From contig JBGPKH010000430.1 of the NCBI GenBank assembly GCA_041485845.1, positions 1 through 7,862 of the forward strand: a stretch of 7,862 bases of DNA. The letters run 5' to 3'. The notes beneath the pieces are model-generated. The model was not told the DNA's origin. It did not search any database and saw only the letters and a list, made by a program, of their open reading frames with translations. Source of the stretch: OMOG01 sp041485845 (GTDB taxonomy: Bacteria > Acidobacteriota > Terriglobia > Bryobacterales > Bryobacteraceae). The translations under genes and the position numbers were made by a program. This document shows, in pieces, positions 1 through 6,670 of the stretch (positions are counted from its first letter, which is position 1; each line of letters begins with the position of its first letter).

Positions 1-918
1 ATCCTCAGTGCCAACGCCTACATCGGGGCGTTTCCGCTGGCCGAGGCGCTCGCCACGGGGGCCGACGTGGTGATCGCCGGCCGTTCCACCGATACCGCGC
101 TGACCCTGGCTCCCATGATCCAGCGCTATGGCTGGCAGCCGGACGAGTACGACAAGCTCGCCGCCGGAACCATCGCCGGCCACATCATCGAGTGCGGCGC
201 CCAGTGTACCGGCGGCAACTGCCAGGTGGACTGGCAGACCATCCCGGACATGGCGAATATCGGCTACCCGATCGTGGAAGCCGAGCCCGGCGGCAGCTTC
301 GCGGTGACCAGGCACCCCGCCGCCGGCGGCCGCGTCAACAGCCATATCGTGAAGGAGCAACTGCTCTACGAACTGGGCGACCCGAAGCGCTACATCACGC
401 CCGATTGCGTCGCCGACTTCACCAGCATCCGGCTGGAGGACGTGGGCCCGGACCGCGTGCGGGTCTCCGGAATTCTCGGCGGCCCCCGCCCGCCATCGCT
501 GAAGCTTTCGATCGGCTACACCAACGGGTGGAAGGCCATCGGCACGCTGGTCTACCCGTGGCCGGAAGCGATGGAAAAGGCCCGCGCCGCCGACCGCATC
601 GTGCGCCAGCGCCTGCGCCAACTGGGGCTGGCGTTCGACGAAGTCTACACCGAGTACTTCGGCGTGAATGCGTGTCTGGGTCCGGCGGCGCCTCCCAATC
701 CCGATCCGCCCGAAGTACAGGTGCGGATCGGAGTGCGGGGCCAGGACCGCAAGGCCGTTGATCGCTTCACGCGCGAGTTGATCCCGCTGGTGCTGAATGG
801 CCCTCCCGGAGCGACGGGCTTCGGAGAGGGCCGCCCGCCGGTGCGCGAGATCGTAGCGTATTGGTCCGCCTTGATCCCCCGCGAGGAGATCGTGACGCGG
901 GTGGAAGTGGTGGCCTGA
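1..918 (+). CDS. AtuA-family (DUF1446) protein, 3' part only
   Basis: The reading frame is open from base 1 and ends at TGA 916-918, giving the last 305 residues. The true start lies upstream, and the first in-frame GTG at 67 is internal because the family-like sequence ANAYIGAFPLAEAL already precedes it. Seen: a glycine-rich GADVVIAGRSTD stretch (about residues 21-32), ECGAQCTGGN (about 65-74), GSFAVTRHPAAGG (about 98-110), QLLYELGDPKRYITPD and DFTSIRLEDVGPDRVRVSG. These match my memory of the DUF1446/AtuA family, whose members are usually 450-600 residues, so a third or more is missing. The family is named after the acyclic terpene (citronellol/geraniol) utilization cluster of Pseudomonas. 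Its biochemical role is not settled, and no terpene partners are visible here, so I do not assign a pathway. No signal peptide can be judged. Family call fairly sure, function unknown. Confidence 0.85.
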   Translation: MLSANAYIGAFPLAEALATGADVVIAGRSTDTALTLAPMIQRYGWQPDEYDKLAAGTIAGHIIECGAQCTGGNCQVDWQTIPDMANIGYPIVEAEPGGSFAVTRHPAAGGRVNSHIVKEQLLYELGDPKRYITPDCVADFTSIRLEDVGPDRVRVSGILGGPRPPSLKLSIGYTNGWKAIGTLVYPWPEAMEKARAADRIVRQRLRQLGLAFDEVYTEYFGVNACLGPAAPPNPDPPEVQVRIGVRGQDRKAVDRFTRELIPLVLNGPPGATGFGEGRPPVREIVAYWSALIPREEIVTRVEVVA

Positions 919-1195
919 GGCGTCAGCGCGCGCAAGAATAACTCGGCCGTTTCGCAGCCCTGGGACACGCTGCCGCACCCAGGAATGCGCTCCTCCGCTC
1001 GCTCCGCGTTCTCGAACCCGACTGCGAGTCGAGGCCGCCAATTCAGGCGAATCCGCTGGCTCTCCTTTCCCTATTTCTTCTCCGCGCAAATCGGTGAGAT
1101 TTGGTTACTGTCCAAGTTATTCTTCCGTGACGCCTCGGCGGCCCCTGCGAAAGTTATATAAGAATGTCCGGTCTCCCACTCTACTTGATTATGTA
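919..1195. other. Intergenic gap with one weak terminator-like stem
   Basis: I see no credible gene here. A 6-bp stem, CCTGGG 959-964 with CCCAGG 978-983 around a 13-base loop, lies just past the AtuA-like stop. It has no T-run, so it is at best a weak terminator. A smaller 5-bp stem (CGACT 1019-1023, AGTCG 1027-1031) follows. The AT-richer stretch around 1154-1162 (TATATAAG) could serve as a -10 element for the next gene, but I see no matching -35 box. Confidence 0.3.
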
Positions 1196-1783
1196 ATGAA
1201 CCGTACAAATTGGCGCCGGATCTTCCGCGCATTCGCAGGCGTAGCTCTGCTCATGCTGTTTTTTGAATCAATGGCTGCCCAGCAGTATGTTCCCGAGGGG
1301 GCCGGCTTATGGAAGCCCGCCGTGTCGGCCGATCTCGTCGGCCCCGGCGCTCCGGCCATGTTCGCGGCCGATTCCCGCGCGCCTGTTTTTGAGGTTTATT
1401 TCACCAATCTGAAGCCCGCGGTGGGGCATTTCGAGCCCCAAAACCGAGTCTCGGATCCGCTCTTCATCCGGATCTACCAGCGCGCAAAGTGGACCCTCGC
1501 CATTGGTCCTGCCCGGGCCGGTGACGATTCGGGGCTCGCGGTGCAACTGCTCCGCCACGTGGATGAACCAGCCACGTTCCTGATCATGGGGGCGGGACTT
1601 ATCCTCCTGATCGCGGGGCCTCGCCACCTGCGGCGGAGAGAGCATCGGCAAAAAAGCCGCGCCGCGGGCCGGGCGGAGCTCGAGTCAAGCGGATGTGTCA
1701 TCGACGTTGTGCGCAAGCCTGTGGGGCAGGTTGTTAACCTGCAGCCGATTGTCAATCGGCCCGGCCGAGCGGAGCTCGGCTGA
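1196..1783 (+). CDS. Small exported protein with PEP-CTERM-like anchor and odd C-terminal tail
   Basis: The product has 195 residues. The start is ATG 1196, because a signal peptide begins there (basic NRTNWRRIFR, then hydrophobic FAGVALLMLFF, likely cleavage near SMA-AQ at residue 27-28). A GTG at 1094 would place 34 unrelated residues before it. No clear Shine-Dalgarno is visible. The 28-120 region is a ~90-residue extracytoplasmic domain I do not recognise. Residues 124-149 read EPATF, a hydrophobic segment (about 127-141), then RHLRRR. This is the layout of a PEP-CTERM sorting signal (E-P motif, transmembrane helix, basic end), which in other bacteria is processed by an exosortase. Such signals normally end the protein. 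Here ~45 more residues follow, and the last ~19 are encoded by a three-hairpin repeat. The stop TGA sits directly after the third hairpin, so the tail may be read-through into a repeat or a decayed gene end. Product function unknown. Confidence 0.6.
   Translation: MNRTNWRRIFRAFAGVALLMLFFESMAAQQYVPEGAGLWKPAVSADLVGPGAPAMFAADSRAPVFEVYFTNLKPAVGHFEPQNRVSDPLFIRIYQRAKWTLAIGPARAGDDSGLAVQLLRHVDEPATFLIMGAGLILLIAGPRHLRRREHRQKSRAAGRAELESSGCVIDVVRKPVGQVVNLQPIVNRPGRAELG
1726..1780. repeat. Triple tandem hairpin (three 7-bp stems, 3-base loops)
   Basis: Three perfect inverted repeats follow each other. First: GCAGGTT 1726-1732, loop GTT, AACCTGC 1736-1742. Second: GCCGATT 1744-1750, loop GTC, AATCGGC 1754-1760. 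Third: GCCGAGC 1764-1770, loop GGA, GCTCGGC 1774-1780. Gaps are 1 and 3 bases. All three share the same 7-3-7 geometry and 5' arms beginning GC, with no fourth unit on either side. A 10-base word GCGGAGCTCG at 1769-1778 also occurs at 1673-1682, so the element may reach back into the preceding coding tail. It lies between convergent genes and could act as a bidirectional RNA-end structure, but has no T-run. The following 1784-1981 stretch holds nothing I can name. Confidence 0.8.
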
Positions 1784-1981
1784 GAACGCAATCGGTCGGC
1801 GGCCCGGACAGGCCAGGGAAAGCGAACCGGCGGCGTCCAGCGTGGGAAGATGGCCTGCGAGGAAGGCCGGCCAGCGGATGTCGGCATTCGTCGCGTTTTG
1901 GGAAACTCAGCGTATTCCTCTCAAACTGGCACGGCCGGTCCTGCAGGCAGGCAACCAGGCTGCCCGCCCGCCAACTGAACC

Positions 1982-3469
1982 TCAACCCTTGCCTCGACCG
2001 CCTGCCGGCTTCCGCGCCGGCGTCCCCTTCCGTGGCGCCGGCGCCGGCCGTACTTCCCAGGTTCCCGTGGCCAACCATCCCGTGTTGTTGTGGTCCTGAT
2101 CCTGGTCCGCCAGGTAGATGGTCTTCTTGCCTGCAAAGCCGCTACTGAAACTCAGGTTCAACGTGAGCGTCAACGTGTTCCCCTCGCCCTTTGCCGAAAG
2201 CAAACGCACCCCGCATTGACTGTTCGCCGCGGGGCCGGGCCGGTCCGCCGTCAGCGATCGCGCCGTCCCTTGAATCTTTGCATCGTCGTCCGTCAGGTGC
2301 AAAGTGGCGATTGGCACCTCGTACGCCAGGTAGCATGCGTGCCGCGCCTCCAGACTATTGCCGATCAGCACGTTCAACACCGACAGCCTCTGCCAGCCGC
2401 CAGGGTGCGGGAATTGCATGGTGAATGTCTGGCTGCTCCCCATCCCCGACGTGGGGCTGATCGTGATACTGCCCGGATTCACCAGGAGCGATACGTTGAC
2501 CAGCAGGAGATCGCTCTGGTCGGCTGGGTTGTAAATCACCACCTGTCCCGAATACGCGCCCGTCGGCAGCGAGCCGGCGGCGTTGGCATTCACCGCCAGG
2601 TTCAACCCGTTGGCCAGCGGCGCCCCGTTGACGAAGCCCACCGCGTTATTCATCAAGAGCCAGTTGTCGCCTGCGCCCGGATTGATCCTGGCGCTGTACT
2701 GTTTGACGGAGGCGACATTCGCAGTCACGCCGACCGTGCAACTGGACATGAATCCGCTACCGCACAACCCCCCTGCACCGGCGGGATACGTCAGTGTGAC
2801 ATGGCTCGCAGCGGCGCGATAACTCGAGCCCGCACTGACGTTGTATGTCACCGCCACCGAAGTAGCCGCGCTGCCGCTGGCCGAACGCAGCCCGATGGTA
2901 GCAGTACAGGTCCCGCAGATCGAGTTGGCGAGTTGGAAGGACAGCCTGTCCGGCGTCGTGTAGTTGTTGGCGCTGGTCACCGTCAGCCACGATGGCGCGC
3001 CCGTCACCGCATAAGACACCGCGGAGTTCCTGAATGCGCTGACCGTGATGGATCGCGCCTGCGTGTTGTTCAGATTCACGGACGGCGGGCTGACGGCCAA
3101 TTGCGTTTGCAAGGGTCCGGTATCGGGACTGAATTTGACCGTTACCGGCGTGGCCTCGCCGCCGCCGGCCGGCAGCAGCGTCATGGTGGCGCTGCAGGTC
3201 CCACACAGCGAGTTGGCGATCTGGAAGTACAGGGTGTCTGGCGCGGTGTAGTTGTTGGCGCTGGACGTATTCAGCCAGGACGGCTTGTCCGCCACGGTGT
3301 AGGCCAAGGGTCCGCCCTTGGATGCGCTGACCGTGACGGACCTCGCTTCACCGCTATTCAGAAGTACCATCGGAGAACTGACGTTCAAGGAAGTCTGTGC
3401 CAGTCCGGGCACAGCCAAAAACGTTGCCAGGACAACCAGTGTTCCGTTGGGCGTTTTCACGGCTCGCAT
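1982..3469 (-). CDS. Secreted BACON/Ig-like repeat protein with Solibacter-type C-terminal domain
   Basis: The product has 495 residues. I start it at ATG 3469 because an export signal begins there (RAVKTPNGT, hydrophobic LVVLATFLAVPG, cleavage near GLA-Q at 24-25). The frame is open a further 136 codons upstream, but that part is low in sense and lies opposite a receptor remnant. No strong ribosome-binding site is seen. Domains: two homologous Ig-like repeats at about 28-117 and 124-213, each with a PSWL motif, SANNYT and a CGTC motif (Cys 89/92 and 185/188), resembling BACON domains. A third beta-rich part follows at about 222-332 with Cys 236 and 244. A C-terminal domain at about 335-473 has GSSQTFTMQF, GWQRLSVLNVLIGNSLEAR, CYLAYEVP, SQCGV and NTLTLTLNLSF, a pattern I recall from many Solibacter secreted proteins. 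The tail 474-495 is basic and Pro/Gly-rich. BACON domains are often linked to carbohydrate or surface binding, but no catalytic domain is present, so the function is unknown. It converges on the PEP-CTERM-like gene. Confidence 0.85.
   Translation of the reverse strand: MRAVKTPNGTLVVLATFLAVPGLAQTSLNVSSPMVLLNSGEARSVTVSASKGGPLAYTVADKPSWLNTSSANNYTAPDTLYFQIANSLCGTCSATMTLLPAGGGEATPVTVKFSPDTGPLQTQLAVSPPSVNLNNTQARSITVSAFRNSAVSYAVTGAPSWLTVTSANNYTTPDRLSFQLANSICGTCTATIGLRSASGSAATSVAVTYNVSAGSSYRAAASHVTLTYPAGAGGLCGSGFMSSCTVGVTANVASVKQYSARINPGAGDNWLLMNNAVGFVNGAPLANGLNLAVNANAAGSLPTGAYSGQVVIYNPADQSDLLLVNVSLLVNPGSITISPTSGMGSSQTFTMQFPHPGGWQRLSVLNVLIGNSLEARHACYLAYEVPIATLHLTDDDAKIQGTARSLTADRPGPAANSQCGVRLLSAKGEGNTLTLTLNLSFSSGFAGKKTIYLADQDQDHNNTGWLATGTWEVRPAPAPRKGTPARKPAGGRGKG
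2831..3388 (-). repeat. Two tandem BACON-like repeats, 96-codon period
   Basis: The two Ig-like repeats of the secreted protein are also visible at the DNA level. The word GTGTAGTTGTTGGCGCTGG occurs at 2958-2976 and again at 3246-3264, exactly 288 bases (96 codons) apart, and the CGTC codons share the same spacing. This indicates internal duplication of one domain unit, with the protein sequence since diverged but the SANNYT and CGTC segments kept. Confidence 0.8.
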
Positions 3470-3511
3470 TTTAGCAGGATTCGCGGCGCCCCAGAAACCC
3501 CAACTGAACTG

Positions 3512-3941
3512 GATATTGGAACCCCGACAAACGGCAGTCGCGCACCTCTTTGCCGAGCCGGTAGTCTGCCGATTGACATCGTCGATGCCGGCGCCGGTTC
3601 GTTCTTCGGGCTTTCGAATGGAAGCAATCCCCTGGCCGGGCCCAACCTGATTTCCAATCCGTGCCAGTCGCCATCCGGCTTCTTCTTCAACTCCTATGCC
3701 TCCGTGCGGTCCGTCATCCAAGCTGGTCAGCCGATCCCCAGTTCCGGCGGAACCGCGATCGCCGGAGCAGCCGGCGCCGATATCGGCAACGTGGGCCGTA
3801 ACATCCTGCCTGGGCCCCGTCAGGCCAATGCCGACTCTGCCCTCACACGGGTTTTTCCCTATCGGAAACAAGACCATCGAGTTGCGCTAGGAGTTTTTCA
3901 ACGCGCGCATTGTTCAGTTCGCCCTGAAGGTCAATTCCTGA
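3512..3941 (+). pseudogene. Remnant of TonB-dependent receptor C-terminus
   Basis: From about 3560 one + frame reads GSLPIDIV, LSNGSNPLAGPNLISNPC, FFFNSYASVRSVIQAGQPI and GADIGNVGRNILPGPRQA. This resembles the region before the last strands of TonB-dependent/carboxypeptidase-regulatory-like receptors of Acidobacteria. At the five-T run 3852-3856 the family-like reading switches frame: one fewer T would give RVFPIGNKTIELR. After that comes an in-frame TAG at 3888-3890, then EFFNA and RIVQFALKVNS ending at TGA 3939-3941. EFFNA normally sits a few dozen residues before the final QFALK-type beta strand, so an internal deletion is likely as well. No start, signal peptide or plug domain is present; the 5' side gives way to the divergently placed secreted-protein gene. 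I infer a dead fragment. A sequencing error could explain the frameshift but not all the defects together. Confidence 0.7.
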
Positions 3942-4163
3942 AATCCCTACCATTTCAATCACATATCGGCCCCCACCGTCAATTCCGGCCGGAAGGAGGC
4001 CGCCGCTAAAAATCCGCTCTGATTCCCCACGCTTCACCCGGCTCGCCCTGTGCCGTCGCCCGTATTGCGGCAGCCCCTGGCCCACCGGCCCAAACGCCAG
4101 CCCCAGCCCTGGCTGGTGTTCAGGATCTGGCGCCACCCCGTGAACCAGGCCCCCTCAGCGGAA

Positions 4164-4303
4164 TTTCACCCATCCACATCCGGTGTTTTCACCCATCTGC
4201 ACCCGGGGGAATCCCCCGTGGCCCTCATGCCGGATTTTCCAGCACACAGATAATAAAAGGCTTGCCTATCCGATATGGACTACCCACCACTTTGGATGGG
4301 TGA
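4164..4303. promoter_or_regulatory. Candidate operator: two direct copies and one inverted copy of a TCACCCATC box
   Basis: TTTCACCCATC occurs at 4164-4174 and 4187-4197. Over 20 bases (4164-4183 and 4187-4206) the two copies agree at 17 positions, start 23 bases apart and leave a 3-base gap. The reverse complement GGATGGGTGA lies at 4294-4303 and pairs perfectly over 10 bases with 4166-4175. Repeats of this kind ahead of a metabolic operon often bind a regulator, and the inverted copy could also fold in RNA. The regulator is unknown. Confidence 0.4.
4204..4218. repeat. Sharp G5/C5 palindrome
   Basis: CGGGGG 4204-4209 and CCCCCG 4213-4218 form a perfect 6-bp inverted repeat around AAT. It overlaps the end of the second direct repeat. 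It has no T-run after it, so it is more like a protein-binding palindrome or small hairpin than a terminator. Confidence 0.5.
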
Positions 4304-4400
4304 GTGCTCTGTTCAGATAGCTCGGTAGCTTCAGCGATGGCGCCGGTACGGGCGGGTTGTCTCCCGGCCGTTGTGGTGCCCAGGAGTTCAGGTTCTTGAA

Positions 4401-4406
4401 TTGGAG
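4401..4406 (+). promoter_or_regulatory. Ribosome-binding site deciding the OmcA/MtrC-like start
   Basis: TTGGAG at 4401-4406 lies 7 bases before ATG 4414. This supports ATG 4414 over an in-frame upstream start at 4357, which would add 19 residues ahead of the signal peptide. Confidence 0.65.
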
Positions 4407-4413
4407 ATTAAGT

Positions 4414-6561
4414 ATGCGCATACCTTCTTCGGTTTTCGCCGTTGGGCGATATGGGTTAGCCGTCCTGGCCGTCGCCGGCTCGGTGGTCTTCCTCAACGCC
4501 GAAAAGAAGACGGCTTTCACGATTCACGATAAGGCCTATTACGCGGATTCCAATACCGTAAATTTCGTTCGGCCCGGACTGACCATCACCATCGTCTCGG
4601 CCAAAATCGCAACGGATGGGACCATCAGCGTTAACTACAAGCTGGCCGATCCGAAAGGGCTCGCGTTGGATCCAACGGGAGTCTCGACACCGGGCGCCAT
4701 CTCGGTGAGCTTTGTCGCTGCGTATATTCCGAAGGGGCAGACGCAGTTCTTTTCGTACACAACCCGCACCCAGACCAGCCCCATCACCAAGGTGACCGCC
4801 ATCCAGGCTGGCGCCGATTCCGGCGGTACTACCCAAACCTTGGCCAATGGCGATTACGTGTACACCTTCAAAGCCAAGGCCCTGTCCGCCGGCGGTGGGG
4901 CGTTCGATCCCACGGCCACGCACCGGATCGGTCTTTACGGCAACCGCAACCTTTCGGAGTTCGATCTCGGCACCAATTACGATTCCGACACCTACGATTT
5001 CGTCCCCGGCGGCGGCGCCCCGGCTCCGCGCGACGTGATCCGCACCGCCAGTTGCAACAAGTGCCACGATCAGCTCGCCTTCCACGGAGGTTCGCGCCGC
5101 GGAATCGAAATGTGCGTGATGTGCCACACCCCGCAGACCTCCGACCCCGACACCGGTAACACCGTGGATTTTAAGGTCATGGTCCACAAGATTCACAGGG
5201 GCAGCGGGCTTCCCAGCGTCAAGGCCGGCACCCCATACCAGATCATCGGCTTCAGTCCCACCCCGTCCGACTGGTCCACCGTGGTTCTTCCCTCCGATGC
5301 GCGGCGGTGCCAGTTCTGCCATGAGCCCAAAACCGGCGCGGCCCAGGCCGATGCCTGGATCAAGAACCCCAATCGCGCCGCTTGCGGCTCCTGCCACGAC
5401 GACGTCAACTTCGCCACCGGCCAGAATCACGTCAATCTGCCGCAGGTCAACGACAACCAATGCACCCAGTGCCACATCCCCAAGGGAGAGCTGGAATTTG
5501 ACGCCTCCATCATGGGCGCGCACGTGGTTCCCGTAGAATCGTCATACGCGCAAGGGATCAATCTCGAAATCCTCAAGGTTGACGGCGCGGCCGGCAAGGC
5601 GCCGGCTGTCACCTTCACCGTCCGTGACGATAAAGGCAACGGCATTCCCTCGACCGTGGCGGGCTTCCGCCTCGCCCTGGTGATGGCGGGTCCCACTTCG
5701 GACTACGGATACACCAACTTCGGCGCCGATGTCACCACCAAGGGCTACGTTTCGGAGAACCCGGTTGCCACCATGAAGTGCAGCCCTGACGGAAACTGCA
5801 CTTACACTTTCACGCACGCCATTCCCGCCAAGGCCACCGGCACATTCGCCATCGGCATCGAAGGGCGCCGCACCATCTCCATCCTGCCCGGCACTACCCT
5901 AGCGCAAACCGCCAACGAGGGCGCCATTAACAAGGTGGCTTATTTCTCGGTCGATGGTTCCAAAGTCGAGCCGCGCCGTAAGGTGGTGGATATTGCCAAA
6001 TGCAACGGCTGCCACTCGGCCCTTTCGCTGCACGGCGGAAACCGCAACCAGATCGAGCAATGCGTGCTGTGCCACAACCCCAGCATGGACGACTCCCCCA
6101 CCCGGCCGCTCACCACCAATGCGGCGGAGAAGGCCAAGCCGAACCAGGCAATCAACTTTTCCCTGATGGTCCATAAGATCCACACCGGCGAGAAGATGAC
6201 GACTGAATTCGGCACGCAGTACACCATCATCGGCAACGGCGGCAGCGTCAACGACTTCACCGAAGTCCGCTTCCCCACCATGACTCCCACCGGTGGAGTG
6301 GGGGACACCGCCAAGTGCTACATGTGCCACGTGAACAACTCCGAAACGGTGTTCCCTGTCGGCAAGAACGACGTGGTCGATCCGCAAGGCAGGCTGAATC
6401 CCGCGCCGGCCACCACGGCGGCTTGCACTGCTTGCCACCAGAGCCTGTCGGCCCTGTCCCACGCCGTTGCTCAATCCGATCCCAAATACGGCGAGAGCTG
6501 CGACGTCTGCCACGCTATCGGGAGGGACTTCGACGTCCTCAAGGAACACGCCGGACACTAA
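4414..6561 (+). CDS. OmcA/MtrC-family decaheme c-type cytochrome
   Basis: The product has 715 residues, similar to Shewanella OmcA (~735) and MtrC (~670). Ten CXXCH heme motifs start at Cys 214, 234, 299, 324, 350, 530, 550, 635, 671 and 696, in two groups of five. Each group begins with a CxxCH, LHGG or FHGG, CVxCH pattern and has an MVHKIH motif (256-261, 585-590) whose histidines may be distal heme ligands. Beta-rich domains at about 30-205 and 380-515 precede each group, giving the I-II-III-IV layout of this family. Domain III has the only non-heme cysteines, C456 and C462 (CX5C). In Shewanella these proteins sit on the outer surface, pass electrons to metals, flavins or electrodes, and are lipoproteins. 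Here the N-terminus has a plain signal peptide (hydrophobic about 12-27, likely cleavage after LNA-29) and no lipobox cysteine, so anchoring must differ. The start is set by TTGGAG 7 bases upstream. Family assignment strong; surface location and substrate inferred. Confidence 0.93.
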   Translation: MRIPSSVFAVGRYGLAVLAVAGSVVFLNAEKKTAFTIHDKAYYADSNTVNFVRPGLTITIVSAKIATDGTISVNYKLADPKGLALDPTGVSTPGAISVSFVAAYIPKGQTQFFSYTTRTQTSPITKVTAIQAGADSGGTTQTLANGDYVYTFKAKALSAGGGAFDPTATHRIGLYGNRNLSEFDLGTNYDSDTYDFVPGGGAPAPRDVIRTASCNKCHDQLAFHGGSRRGIEMCVMCHTPQTSDPDTGNTVDFKVMVHKIHRGSGLPSVKAGTPYQIIGFSPTPSDWSTVVLPSDARRCQFCHEPKTGAAQADAWIKNPNRAACGSCHDDVNFATGQNHVNLPQVNDNQCTQCHIPKGELEFDASIMGAHVVPVESSYAQGINLEILKVDGAAGKAPAVTFTVRDDKGNGIPSTVAGFRLALVMAGPTSDYGYTNFGADVTTKGYVSENPVATMKCSPDGNCTYTFTHAIPAKATGTFAIGIEGRRTISILPGTTLAQTANEGAINKVAYFSVDGSKVEPRRKVVDIAKCNGCHSALSLHGGNRNQIEQCVLCHNPSMDDSPTRPLTTNAAEKAKPNQAINFSLMVHKIHTGEKMTTEFGTQYTIIGNGGSVNDFTEVRFPTMTPTGGVGDTAKCYMCHVNNSETVFPVGKNDVVDPQGRLNPAPATTAACTACHQSLSALSHAVAQSDPKYGESCDVCHAIGRDFDVLKEHAGH

Positions 6562-6592
6562 GAGCTTGTTACGAAATAACGCCAATTGCGGG

Positions 6593-6656
6593 ACCGCTCC
6601 CTTCGGTCGCGGCTCGGCAAGAGACGCGTTACTGAGCCGCGGCCAAAGTGAGCGGT
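6593..6656. repeat. 64-base imperfect inverted repeat between the two decaheme genes
   Basis: Bases 6593-6617 pair with 6632-6656 over 25 positions: 21 Watson-Crick, 2 G-U and 2 mismatches (6600/6649 and 6604/6645), with a 14-base loop 6618-6631. The left arm can alternatively form a short hairpin, GACCG 6592-6596 with CGGTC 6604-6608, which excludes the long one. No T-run follows directly, so it is not a classic terminator. In an operon such a stem may set differential mRNA stability or partial termination. Its look recalls dispersed intergenic repeats in Solibacter-type genomes, from memory only. Confidence 0.8.
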
Positions 6657-6670
6657 GAGAAGGTTGTTTC

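Larger units (their letters stand above)
3942..4413. other. Long non-coding leader/control region of the cytochrome cluster
   Basis: These 472 bases hold no gene I can support. The first ~200 bases (to about 4160) show nothing beyond a possible residue of the receptor remnant. The 3' half holds direct and inverted copies of a TCACCCATC word, a palindrome, and an AT-rich patch at 4249-4259. GATAAT 4249-4254 matches five of six bases of a sigma-70 -10 box, but no -35 box lies at the right distance. If transcription started near 4260 the cytochrome mRNA would have a leader of ~150 bases. ACCCA 4282-4286 and TGGGT 4297-4301 could form a small stem inside it. Confidence 0.4.

Noticed and set aside
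1094..1195. GTG start adding 34 residues to the PEP-CTERM-like protein
   Set aside because: It would bury the signal peptide inside the protein, and no ribosome-binding site supports it.
3470..3877. N-terminal extension of the secreted protein to 631 residues
   Set aside because: A signal peptide starts at ATG 3469; the extension is opposite the receptor remnant and has no recognisable content.
2090..4009. 639-codon + strand ORF
   Set aside because: Its first two thirds lie opposite the secreted-protein gene and have an Arg/Gly-rich shadow composition; only the part after about 3560 resembles a protein family and is listed as a pseudogene.
4219..4235. Sigma-54 promoter (TGGCCC...GCCGG)
   Set aside because: The -12 element lacks the TTGC core and the spacing does not fit.
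4240..4413. GEMM-type cyclic dinucleotide riboswitch in the cytochrome leader, tempting because such switches precede cytochromes in Geobacter
   Set aside because: A GGTAGC...CAGCGATGG stretch looks vaguely similar, but the conserved GCAAA core elements and tetraloop-receptor parts are not there.
4456..5523. 355-codon - strand ORF opposite the OmcA/MtrC-like gene (also 5899-6672 and 6769-7836)
   Set aside because: These are antisense shadows of high-GC cytochrome genes; they lack family motifs, and the last depends on the poly-C tail read as glycine.
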